From: an uncultured bacterium
GTDB taxonomy: Bacteria; Cyanobacteriota; Vampirovibrionia; Gastranaerophilales; Gastranaerophilaceae
Direction of reading: 5' to 3'
Length of the DNA stretch: 64,000 bases
NCBI GenBank assembly: GCA_902475545.1
Contig: CABRZP010000004.1
Location: forward strand, 87,133-151,132
Of the stretch, positions 47,970 to 55,702 are shown one piece after another (within the stretch, counting starts at the first letter, position 1; each line of letters begins with the position of its first letter). The notes under the pieces were generated by a model. It saw nothing but the letters and a program-made list of their open reading frames with translations. It did no database searches and had not been told where the DNA came from. The position numbers and the translations under genes are program-made.

Positions 47970-49703
47970 CTATTTACCCTCATCTTCAGCAGGTAAGCCC
48001 AGATAATATCTGTTGAATAAATCTGCAATTTTTTGATTATCTTCAGTTATGTGTTCAGAAACGAGTATTCTATGAATAGATAATAAATCGTATTGTTTTA
48101 ACAGTTCTTCATCTGCCGGAGTAATTTTTCTTTTAGAATCTGACAAAAATACTTTGATGATTTTATTTACAGGTATAGATAAGAATGTATCAACAAGGTT
48201 TTTGTCGAAATGAGAGCCTGCACCTTTCATCAAGATATCAAGAACATTAACAATAGGCATTTTGTCACGATAATGACGTTTTGATGTTATTGCATCAAAT
48301 ACATCAGCTACAGCAAGAATTCTTCCTCCAAGGGTTATTTCTTCTCCTTTTAAATGTCTGTAATAACCTGTTCCGTCCCATTTTTCATGGTGAGAACAAG
48401 CCATTTCTGTTATTATTCTAAAATCAGAAGACATGTAAATCTTATTTAAGATATTGTGTGTAATCTTAACGTGTTCTTGAATATGTTTATATTCTTCATC
48501 CGTAAGTTTTCCGTCTTTTTGAAGTACTGAATCTCTGATACCGATTTTGCCGATATCATGTAGGATTGCAGCTTTTTCTATAAGTAATCGTTCTTTTGGC
48601 GGTAAACCTACGGCTTCTGCCAATATAGATGAATACATTCTAACACGGGTTGAATGACCTGCTGTAATTTTGTCTCTGGCATCAATAGAGGTTGCAAGTG
48701 TATCAATGAAGCTTTCAAACATGAGTTTTTGCTCCCTGTACATTTGTAATTGTTGGTCAAATAATTGGGCATTTTCTAAAGCAATACTTGCACTGCCTCC
48801 GATAGCGATAAGTAAATCTTCATCATTTTTCGTAAATATACCGTCAATTTTATTAATTACCTGAAATGCACCAATAATTTCACGGTTATTATTCATAATT
48901 GGCATACAAAGTATTGTTTTTGTTTTATAACCTGTTTTTTTATCGACTTCAGGGTTAAATCTTGAATCTTTATAGGCATCAGGAATGTTAAGAGCTTCCC
49001 CTTTTTTTACAACATAACCTGCCAAACCTTTATCTGCCGGAAATCTTATTTCTTGACTTTCGTCTAATCCCAGTGCAACTTTTGACCACAATTCATCAGT
49101 CTCTTTATCCCATAAAAATACTGTACATCTGTCAGCCTGTATTGCGTTTTTAGTTTCTTCCGCAATAACCTTTAAAAGTTCGTCTATATCTGTTAATGCT
49201 GTAATTGAACGACTAATTTTGACAAGTGATACCAGAGGGTCACTTTTTGTTGGAAGTGAATAATCCATGCCGTTTTGTAATTGTTTAATTCTGGTATTTA
49301 TTGTGTCTGATAAAGCGTATTTATCTTCTTCAACAGTTAATTTTAAGGCATTGTTATAATGGATGAGTGCTATATCTTTATTGTTTTCTGCAAAGTTAAT
49401 ATTTCCGAAAACTACTTCATTAATAAGGTTTGCAGTTATACTGTTTGCTCTTTGAGCCATGTAGTTTCCATCTTTAGCAAGGGCAATGCTTTGTTCATAA
49501 TCATATTCGTTTTCTGTGTATTTTAAAAATGCTATCAAACTTAAACTGATAGAAATTCCCTCAAGGTAATTTTCTTGTTTGAATGTTTCATAAGCTTTAT
49601 TTATAATTTTTGCAGCTTCAGAATAATTCTTTTCGTCTAAAAGTTTTAATCCTTGAAGAATTATTTTTTCAGCATCATTTATTTCTAATTTGTTATTGCC
49701 CAT
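47970..49703 (-). CDS. GAF/HD-GYP domain protein (c-di-GMP phosphodiesterase-like)
   Basis: N-terminal helical repeat region (about residues 1-150, TPR-like), a GAF domain (about 170-315, ITALTDIDELLKVIAEETKNAIQADRCTVFL), then an HD-GYP domain (about 335-530) with HDIGKIGI (H382, D383) and HHEKWDGTGYY (about 438-448). In active enzymes the last motif reads GYP; here the proline is tyrosine, so activity may be altered. MGNNKL is chosen as start, since the longer frame upstream lacks a ribosome site. The linked response regulators and TPR protein suggest a signalling operon. Confidence 0.88.
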   Translation of the reverse strand: MGNNKLEINDAEKIILQGLKLLDEKNYSEAAKIINKAYETFKQENYLEGISISLSLIAFLKYTENEYDYEQSIALAKDGNYMAQRANSITANLINEVVFGNINFAENNKDIALIHYNNALKLTVEEDKYALSDTINTRIKQLQNGMDYSLPTKSDPLVSLVKISRSITALTDIDELLKVIAEETKNAIQADRCTVFLWDKETDELWSKVALGLDESQEIRFPADKGLAGYVVKKGEALNIPDAYKDSRFNPEVDKKTGYKTKTILCMPIMNNNREIIGAFQVINKIDGIFTKNDEDLLIAIGGSASIALENAQLFDQQLQMYREQKLMFESFIDTLATSIDARDKITAGHSTRVRMYSSILAEAVGLPPKERLLIEKAAILHDIGKIGIRDSVLQKDGKLTDEEYKHIQEHVKITHNILNKIYMSSDFRIITEMACSHHEKWDGTGYYRHLKGEEITLGGRILAVADVFDAITSKRHYRDKMPIVNVLDILMKGAGSHFDKNLVDTFLSIPVNKIIKVFLSDSKRKITPADEELLKQYDLLSIHRILVSEHITEDNQKIADLFNRYYLGLPAEDEGK

Positions 49704-49859
49704 AATTACAGCCTGACCTTTTTCAAATATTGTACAATATTTTTGTCTTAAATACAAAATATTTACATAAAAATATATCAAAATAGTGTAACTGTATGAT
49801 GAAATAATATGTGATAATGTTAAATTAAAGGTGTGGTAATGTATAACGAGGTATAAAAG

Positions 49860-50378
49860 ATGGCTGATACATTAAAAGAGTTAAAATGTCCGGCATGCGG
49901 CAAAATTATGGAGAAAGTTTTTATCCCGTCAGAGGGTATAAATCTTGATATTTGTACAGACGGATGCGGCGGAATATATTTTGATAATAGGGAATTTAAG
50001 CTTTTTGATGAGCAAAATGAAGATATTTCAAAGATTTTAGAAAAATTAGAAGGAAAGACTTTCCAAGCTGTATCGGAAGCCATGAATCGTTTTTGTCCAA
50101 ATTGCGGAACAAAAATGGTTAAAAATCATTCAAGTATAAATGCTGATATAGAAATTGATGAATGTTATGCTTGCGGCGGAAAGTTCTTGGATAACGGTGA
50201 ATTGCTTAAAATAAGAGAAGAGTTTGCAACTGAAGAGGAAAGAAGTGCTGCAACACTGCGTCAAGTATATAAAATTGCCGGTCAGGAATTAGCTAAAGTT
50301 GACGAACGTTATTCAAAAACTATTACTGATAGAACAATAGGACAGAAAATATTCTATAGACTTTTAGGATTGAAATAA
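49860..50378 (+). CDS. TFIIB-type zinc-ribbon protein
   Basis: A 172-residue protein with two zinc ribbons: CPACGK (C10, C13) with C32 and C36, and CPNCGT (C79, C82) with C102 and C105. Each is followed by the GGIYFDNREF / GGKFLDNGEL pattern typical of the zf-TFIIB domain family (COG3809-like). A helical C-terminal region follows. The GAGG ribosome site upstream and the short leader are clear. A role in nucleic-acid or protein binding is likely but the target is unknown. Its 3' end overlaps the convergent metallopeptidase gene by 25 bp. Confidence 0.85.
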   Translation: MADTLKELKCPACGKIMEKVFIPSEGINLDICTDGCGGIYFDNREFKLFDEQNEDISKILEKLEGKTFQAVSEAMNRFCPNCGTKMVKNHSSINADIEIDECYACGGKFLDNGELLKIREEFATEEERSAATLRQVYKIAGQELAKVDERYSKTITDRTIGQKIFYRLLGLK

Positions 50379-51166
50379 CAGGAAATGTTTTTTAGTTCGT
50401 TATAATATCCAATATTGAGAAGATAGAAGAATTTATTATATGTATGAGGGGCTAGATTTTTAATCATATCATGGTTAAGGTATAGCCCCTCTACAAATCT
50501 TGCAAATAATTCGGTTGGTTTTTTGTAGTATTTTTTTAATCTGTTTATTTTAGCAGATACTCGAGCTTGTTTTTTTTGACAGGATTTAAGTCTTATATAC
50601 GCTGCAAATTCAGGAGATATGTCGAAATCTTTTTCTATATTATCTATAGAAAAAGTTTCAACTTTTTTGAATAATACACCGCTGACTAATTTAATCCTAT
50701 CGTATTTTAAAAGATATCTTGCTTTAGATTTTTTTATGTATTTGTCAAATTCTTTGAATTTTTTTGATCGCTGAAATTTAGGGTATTTCTTTTTGATTAT
50801 TTTTTCGTATTCCAGAATTTGATTTTTAATTTTTTCTTTATGCAGAAGTAAAATTTCAAATTTTGAATTTTTATCAACATAATTTGTGACCAGTAGTAAT
50901 TCTTTTTCGTATATAGAAGTGTTTTCGGTATTGAATAATTTTTGTAAAGTTCCTCCTGTCCTAGCCATAAAAGGTTCAAGTTCTGAGTGAATATAATGAG
51001 CAAATTCATGTAATAATGTAGGGATAATTCTTTCTTTTGGTATGTTTTTTGAAATATCAATTCTGTTTTTTATATAAAACCCTTGATGTCCACGAGCTTT
51101 TGTTGAAGTGTGAACTTCCAAACCAATATTTTTTAAATATGTAATCAGCTCTTTTTCTTTGTTCAT
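50354..51166 (-). CDS. Zinc metallopeptidase-like protein with HEFAH motif
   Basis: HEFAHYIHSE (H53, E54, H57) is a metal-binding HExxH motif, and an acidic third ligand is probably E219 or E226 in the KKPTELFARFVEGLYL block. This layout resembles the small peptidase domains found in mobile-element polyproteins and in ImmA/IrrE-type regulators. The middle is long, basic and helical with many Lys residues. It has 270 residues. TATAAT lies exactly 6 nt before the ATG with no ribosome site, so the message is probably leaderless. Substrate unknown; no repressor partner is adjacent. Confidence 0.65.
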   Translation of the reverse strand: MNKEKELITYLKNIGLEVHTSTKARGHQGFYIKNRIDISKNIPKERIIPTLLHEFAHYIHSELEPFMARTGGTLQKLFNTENTSIYEKELLLVTNYVDKNSKFEILLLHKEKIKNQILEYEKIIKKKYPKFQRSKKFKEFDKYIKKSKARYLLKYDRIKLVSGVLFKKVETFSIDNIEKDFDISPEFAAYIRLKSCQKKQARVSAKINRLKKYYKKPTELFARFVEGLYLNHDMIKNLAPHTYNKFFYLLNIGYYNELKNISCYFNPKSL

Positions 51167-51172
51167 AATAAT

Positions 51173-51178
51173 ATTATA
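51173..51178 (-). promoter_or_regulatory. -10 box giving a leaderless metallopeptidase transcript
   Basis: Read on the minus strand, TATAAT is followed by ATTATT and then ATG, the same spacing as at proB, the MATE gene and the TPR gene. Confidence 0.6.
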
Positions 51179-51189
51179 CTTTAAAATTT

Positions 51190-51222
51190 AAAAGGCGGCA
51201 GGTAATTTACCTGCCGCCTTTT
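51190..51222. terminator. Bidirectional terminator
   Basis: A 15-bp GC-rich stem (51190-51204 with 51208-51222) over a 3-nt loop, flanked by A and T runs, ends the rubredoxin transcript. Confidence 0.9.
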
Positions 51223-51242
51223 AATTAAATCCGTAAAATTTT

Positions 51243-51380
51243 CTATTCTTTTTCAAATTGGTCTTTACCAACTGAGCATAAAGGGCATGTATAATCTTCA
51301 GGAAGATCTTCAAATTTTACATTGTCATTTTCTGCCGGATCATAAACATAACCGCATACTGTGCAAACCCATTTTTCCAT
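51243..51380 (-). CDS. rub: Rubredoxin
   Basis: A 45-residue iron protein with C6/C9 (CTVCGYVYDPAE) and C32/C35 (CPLCSVGKDQF) holding one Fe(SCys)4 site. It transfers single electrons, typically to oxygen- or peroxide-detoxifying enzymes in anaerobes; no such partner is adjacent. The start MEKWVC follows AAGGA; a longer frame would add 15 residues without a ribosome site. Slightly shorter than usual (about 52) but with all four cysteines. A strong terminator follows, so it is a single-gene unit. Confidence 0.95.
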   Translation of the reverse strand: MEKWVCTVCGYVYDPAENDNVKFEDLPEDYTCPLCSVGKDQFEKE

Positions 51381-51457
51381 GACTATTTCCTTTCTATATA
51401 TAAGTACCAAATTATTATAACACAATTTTAATTTTAAAATATCCTTCTTGTGTCGAT

Positions 51458-52768
51458 TTATTTATTGTTTTGTTCAGGTTGAGCAGCCAGTTTGTTTTCA
51501 ATATCTTTTTTTACTTGATATTCAGGACTGAATTTTCTCATAATCAGCATAATTGCAGGTGCTATAACTCCCAGGAATCCGATACAGGAGCCAATATTTT
51601 TCAATATTGCACTTCTTTTTAATTTTCTTACTGATTTAAGGAATGTATCTAAATTTTCACCTGAAGTTTCATATTGACCTAACAGTTTTTCAAGTTTTTC
51701 AGAAACTCCTCTAAGTTCTTTTAAATCAATATATTTTCTTGTATCAATCATTTCTGATTTTTTAACCAGTTGAATGATGTCTGATTTTTTTGCCATTTCA
51801 ACGACAATATTTTTGTTTTTAGGAGTTACTGCAAATTTGTAGATATCAACATCTGATTTATCTGCAAGTTTGAATTGTTCAATATGTTTTCTGAGAGTTC
51901 CGTTTTGGAATGCTTTTTGTAACTCTTGAGATTCAATTACTCTGGCATCCAGGTCTATTGATTTGTTATGTTTATGCTCTGCATTTTTTTCAAGTGCTTT
52001 TGCAATTAATGGTCCAGCCAGATACATGAATGCCCAGAAGCTTCCTTCTTTAATTACATATCCAAAGAAATCCTGCGGGTTTCTTGAATGTGTTAATCTT
52101 TCGCCTGTGATTGACGCATCAACAAGCATCAAATTTTTAACCGGATCGAATATAAAGTCCTGAACTCCTCCTGTGAAGGTTAAATTTTTATTGTTGTTAT
52201 GTACTTTTGAAAATGCAGATGAAAAAGGAATATTTGATGTTGCATTTTTATTTGCATTCGCTTTTTGTTCCTGTTGTTTTTCAAAGTAATCTTTTTTAAT
52301 TTGATTTTCTGTATATTTATGTCTGAATTTAGTTAATCCGAAGTATGTTAATGTTGTTAAAACTGTTGATGCTGCGAATTTAGCAACAGTTAAACCTTTA
52401 GCTAATTTTTGATGTTTAGCAACATTTTCAAGACTTTCTTTGATTGCTTTTGTTGGTGCAAATTCTTTTGCTGCTTTTAGAATTTTAGGGTCTTTTAAAA
52501 TTCTTACATCAACCTCAGGGTCAATACCTGCAGGTTTGAACATTGCTACATCAAGGATTTTTTTATAAGCCGGAATACCCCACAGCCAAATTGCCTGTGT
52601 TCCGAATTCGTCTATAAATCTGTCTTTTCCCTCTACTGTGTCTCCTGCAATATAAGAAGCTGTTGTTAATCCGCAGCTGTTAGCTATATCTTTAATAGCC
52701 AGGGGTACAAGTGAACTGTTATTTCCTAATGTTGAATATATTGTGCTTGCTGTTATTTTTGGTATCAT
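51458..52768 (-). CDS. Unrecognised membrane protein with FTGG motif
   Basis: A 436-residue protein of unknown function. Hydrophobic segments lie at about residues 147-165, 240-258 and 393-411 (IGSCIGFLGVIAPAIMLIM). Between them are charged helical regions, and an NKNLTFTGG motif near residue 195-200 matches the F[TG]G style of other unknown proteins in the window. The layout (helical charged core, final membrane helix, basic tail) resembles the 533-residue protein at 4266. AAGGAAA precedes the start. It lies downstream of tiny basic peptide genes on the same strand. Confidence 0.7.
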   Translation of the reverse strand: MIPKITASTIYSTLGNNSSLVPLAIKDIANSCGLTTASYIAGDTVEGKDRFIDEFGTQAIWLWGIPAYKKILDVAMFKPAGIDPEVDVRILKDPKILKAAKEFAPTKAIKESLENVAKHQKLAKGLTVAKFAASTVLTTLTYFGLTKFRHKYTENQIKKDYFEKQQEQKANANKNATSNIPFSSAFSKVHNNNKNLTFTGGVQDFIFDPVKNLMLVDASITGERLTHSRNPQDFFGYVIKEGSFWAFMYLAGPLIAKALEKNAEHKHNKSIDLDARVIESQELQKAFQNGTLRKHIEQFKLADKSDVDIYKFAVTPKNKNIVVEMAKKSDIIQLVKKSEMIDTRKYIDLKELRGVSEKLEKLLGQYETSGENLDTFLKSVRKLKRSAILKNIGSCIGFLGVIAPAIMLIMRKFSPEYQVKKDIENKLAAQPEQNNK

Positions 52769-52846
52769 TTTCCTTTATTCCTAAAACTTTGGGCAAATTA
52801 CTGAGTAGCTGTATAAGCCTATGATGCAATAATTTACCCCTGTGTA

Positions 52847-52933
52847 TTACAAGCCCCAGATTAAGTTCATTAATTTCACGATTGGAGCATTCGCTTTCAC
52901 AGTTGTTTTTCGTCGAATATTTTTATGTTTCAT
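52847..52933 (-). CDS. 28-residue basic peptide
   Basis: ATG (52931-52933) follows GAAGGT about 7 nt upstream and the frame ends at TAA 52847-52849. The product starts MKHKNIRRKTTVKANAP and ends in a short hydrophobic segment (IVKLMNLIWGL). It lies upstream of the 436-residue membrane protein on the same strand and could be its leader peptide, or one of a family of tiny basic peptides with the 17-residue neighbour. The very small size keeps confidence low. Confidence 0.35.
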   Translation of the reverse strand: MKHKNIRRKTTVKANAPIVKLMNLIWGL

Positions 52934-53013
52934 TATTTCTACCTTCACCTTTACTCTAACTTTTCTGATAAATAATAATTGCTATTTATACAATTTATTT
53001 TTACCTTTTGTAA

Positions 53014-53052
53014 CAAAAAACAAGACCTGAAATCTTTCAAGGTCTTGTTTTA
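53014..53052 (-). terminator. Terminator after the 17-residue peptide gene
   Basis: A stem AAAACAAGACCT with its mirror AGGTCTTGTTTT (outer pairs 53017-53027 with 53041-53051), followed on the minus strand by a run of six T. Confidence 0.75.
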
Positions 53053-53089
53053 ATCTTTATTTCCAACACAAACAAATGTCTCGTTTATC

Positions 53090-53143
53090 TTAAAACAAGC
53101 CTTTCTTAAAATTACGTCTGCTGCGTCGGTTTTGAAATTTCAT
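53090..53143 (-). CDS. 17-residue basic peptide with its own promoter and terminator
   Basis: MKFQNRRSRRNFKKGLF, starting at ATG 53141-53143 after AAAAGGAA and ending in TAA 53090-53092. A promoter with 17-bp spacing lies about 30 bp upstream (53173-53201) and a strong terminator about 40 bp downstream, so the unit is promoter, ribosome site, tiny frame, terminator. Nine of seventeen residues are Arg, Lys or Asn; a nucleic-acid or ribosome contact is possible. It could also be a small RNA that happens to contain a frame. Confidence 0.45.
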   Translation of the reverse strand: MKFQNRRSRRNFKKGLF

Positions 53144-53172
53144 TTGTGTTCCTTTTCTTTTGTTGTACGGAT

Positions 53173-53201
53173 AATTTACCATATATAGGTAGAAAAATCA
53201 A
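53173..53201 (-). promoter_or_regulatory. Promoter for the 17-residue peptide unit
   Basis: On the minus strand, TTGATT (53201-53196), a 17-bp spacer, and TAAATT (53178-53173). Confidence 0.55.
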
Positions 53202-53299
53202 GAGTGTAGTTGGTACAATTTATTTTTATTGTTACAAATATACAAAATTAAAAAATATGTTATACTTATTCATATTACTTTTATTATAAGGAGTAAATG

Positions 53300-54235
53300 A
53301 TGCCGGCGGAAGATGAGAACGCAAAAAATAGAGAAAGGGCTAATTCTACAGAGTCAACAAAATCTGAGGAAAAAGAATTTACTGTAATAAAAAAGAATCA
53401 AAGACATAAAGTTTTTATAATTCCTCACAACAACAATTCCGGAGACGGAGAACCAGGACCTAAAGGGTTGGTTGAAAAGTTTAACTGGGGAGCTTTTTTG
53501 TTTAATTTTGTCTGGGGAATTAAATATAAAAAATGGATATTATTAGCTGTTCCGTTTTTATGCTTTGTTCCTTATGTCGGTGTTTTGGCTGCTTTAATTA
53601 TGGCTTATTGGGCGGGAAAAAATGGAAATCAGTGGGCTTGGCAAGAGGTTTCTTATCAGGATGAGGCTGATTTTCATGAATCTCAAAAATCATGGGTTAG
53701 AGCATGGTTTGTATTATTGGGGGTAGTTTTATTACTATCAGGTTTTATTTTTCTATTTTCAAGAAAACCTGAAAAAGTTACTGAAGAAGTAAAGTCGGAT
53801 AAAATTGTTCCAATTAGTATTCCGGAAAAAGTTTATGAGGATACATTATTTGAAGATAAGCATTCTGATTTATTGGGTGTGAATTATTACATTATATACT
53901 GGAATGCTGTTCACTCTGAGCAAGTTGACAGTGATTATAAATTTATTGTTGATGAATTTACGAAAAATACAAAAAAGCTTGAGTATTTTTCACTTCAGCC
54001 TGACATTGTAAAGCCTTTAGATACTCAAAATATTTCAGATGAACTCGTTGATGAAAATAATGAATCCAAACCATTATGTTTGCAAGAAGATAAAATGTGT
54101 ATTGCTAAATGGTTAGATAAAACTTGTAAGAGTCATTATTGCATATTGAATATGAGTTTAAAACAATATTATCGTGTTGATAAAAAAGAAGATATTGTTC
54201 CAACGGCAATTAAACTTAAAACGATTTGGCAATAA
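53300..54235 (+). CDS. Membrane protein with DUF2628-like N-terminal segment
   Basis: A 311-residue protein. The N-terminus is charged and disordered (about 1-45). FNWGAFLFNFVWGIKYKKW resembles the entry of DUF2628-type small membrane domains and is followed by two hydrophobic stretches (about 80-105) and another membrane helix (about 135-155). The rest (about 160-310) is a soluble polar domain with several cysteines near the end (CLQEDKMC, CKSHYC). Two ATGs are in tandem; the second at 53300 has better spacing from AAGGAG. Function unknown. Confidence 0.7.
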   Translation: MPAEDENAKNRERANSTESTKSEEKEFTVIKKNQRHKVFIIPHNNNSGDGEPGPKGLVEKFNWGAFLFNFVWGIKYKKWILLAVPFLCFVPYVGVLAALIMAYWAGKNGNQWAWQEVSYQDEADFHESQKSWVRAWFVLLGVVLLLSGFIFLFSRKPEKVTEEVKSDKIVPISIPEKVYEDTLFEDKHSDLLGVNYYIIYWNAVHSEQVDSDYKFIVDEFTKNTKKLEYFSLQPDIVKPLDTQNISDELVDENNESKPLCLQEDKMCIAKWLDKTCKSHYCILNMSLKQYYRVDKKEDIVPTAIKLKTIWQ

Positions 54236-54242
54236 TGTGGTT

Positions 54243-55625
54243 TTAAGCTGCATTTCTCATTTGTTTAAACATGTCGATACCTTCAATCCAGTTAGGGACA
54301 ATATTCAAATCATTTTCTACGATTTCTTGCGGAAGTGCGGCATGGTGAATTTTTGGCAGCAAATAATCTTCTGAGTATTCAATTGCTTTAGGAATGTTGT
54401 CATCTGTATCGTTGCAGATGAATGTCATTTTACCTTGCTTATCTGTTTTATAACCAACTATAGTTATTTCATGACCATTAATGATAATATTATTTGAATC
54501 TGTTTGAGTATAGCCTATGATGACATTTTCACCCATATCCAGTGCTTGAACAAGATGTTTTTTCATTGTACCTAAGTCAGTTTCATATCCGATTAGTCTG
54601 GCATTTTCGTCAACAGTTTGGTATGTTACTGATAAAATATTTTTGTCGAATACAACAGATTCTGTGAATGTCTTTTCAAATTCAATCAAACCTTTGTCAT
54701 TTTGGTTAAATTTGCCGGCTCTTTTATCGGTTATTGTATTGTAGGATTGTTGTGAGCCTATCTGCATGAATGTTGATTGCATAAGAACATCTAACGGAGA
54801 TCTTTCATAAGGATCTTTATTTGTTGTTTGAATTTGAGCTCTTATAATTGCATTTTTATCAGGTGCAAATTTTAAAGTTGCATTGTTGAAATCTTTCATT
54901 TCGTAAGGAACTTCAAAAGCATTTAAGAGCCATACTGCATTTAGAGTGTTGTCTGCAAGATTGTTTAGCCCGATAGTTTTTTCTACGGACAATTTAGGTG
55001 AGCTTAATTCTTGAGCAAATCTTGCAAATTCAGCCGGCATTTGTTTAGCAAGTTTAAATTCTGTACTTGCGGCTACGCATGTTCCCGAATGTTCAACATC
55101 AATTTCGTTTGAAGATTTATATATATCTAATAAATTTGTCTGAATTTCTTTATTTGCCTGAATTACTTTTTGTCGGTATTCTATTGGAATATCGCCAAAT
55201 TGCTGGGTTATTATATATGGATAAGAGATTGCAGCAATAGTATCTCGTAAAATTGTGTCAGAATCTAATCCTTCAGCTCTCGGTTCTTTCACTATTTTAT
55301 ATAAGTTGTCCAAAACGGTACTTTTGTCGTTTGAATTTGCATTTAGTAATACTCCGTTTTTAAGCAGAGAATCTACAATTTTTTTACCGTTTTTGTCCAG
55401 TTTTGTGAGTATCGTAGTGTATTTATTCTTCTCTTCTTTACTTGATAATGTTGTTCTTAAATTAATATTTTGAGTTTGATTGCTTAACGGAACTGTTGCA
55501 GCGGCAGTGAAAGATGGAGCATTCTGTATTTGTTCGTTATTTTTAGAATGCAGGCTTATATTTTTAACACTGTTAATTGTGTTATAATTATATTGTTGGA
55601 TATGAGAACTAATTCTTTCTACCAT
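54243..55625 (-). CDS. Papain/C39-like cysteine peptidase-like protein
   Basis: A 460-residue protein. The N-terminus is polar with an APSFTAA motif. A cysteine-nucleophile block EHSGTCVAASTEFKLA (C183) resembles the SGxCWAxS motif of papain-like folds, and NGHEITIVGYKTDKQGK (H385) followed by FICNDTDD (N405, D406) fits the His and Asn/Asp of the same fold, as in C39-like peptidases. The gap of about 200 residues between Cys and His is normal for a two-subdomain fold. No signal peptide is seen. The start MVERISSH follows GGAG. Function unknown; a self-processing or effector enzyme is possible. Confidence 0.6.
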   Translation of the reverse strand: MVERISSHIQQYNYNTINSVKNISLHSKNNEQIQNAPSFTAAATVPLSNQTQNINLRTTLSSKEEKNKYTTILTKLDKNGKKIVDSLLKNGVLLNANSNDKSTVLDNLYKIVKEPRAEGLDSDTILRDTIAAISYPYIITQQFGDIPIEYRQKVIQANKEIQTNLLDIYKSSNEIDVEHSGTCVAASTEFKLAKQMPAEFARFAQELSSPKLSVEKTIGLNNLADNTLNAVWLLNAFEVPYEMKDFNNATLKFAPDKNAIIRAQIQTTNKDPYERSPLDVLMQSTFMQIGSQQSYNTITDKRAGKFNQNDKGLIEFEKTFTESVVFDKNILSVTYQTVDENARLIGYETDLGTMKKHLVQALDMGENVIIGYTQTDSNNIIINGHEITIVGYKTDKQGKMTFICNDTDDNIPKAIEYSEDYLLPKIHHAALPQEIVENDLNIVPNWIEGIDMFKQMRNAA

Positions 55626-55702
55626 ATTCACTCCACATGTATAATAAAAAAACAATAAGAAAAAAATTGCTAAAACTTTTATTTATTGTTAATAAATATT
55701 AA

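Noticed and set aside
50354..51166. ImmA/IrrE phage-type regulator peptidase.
   Set aside because: The HEFAH motif fits, but no XRE repressor is next to it and the helical middle is much longer than usual, so only a general metallopeptidase call is made.
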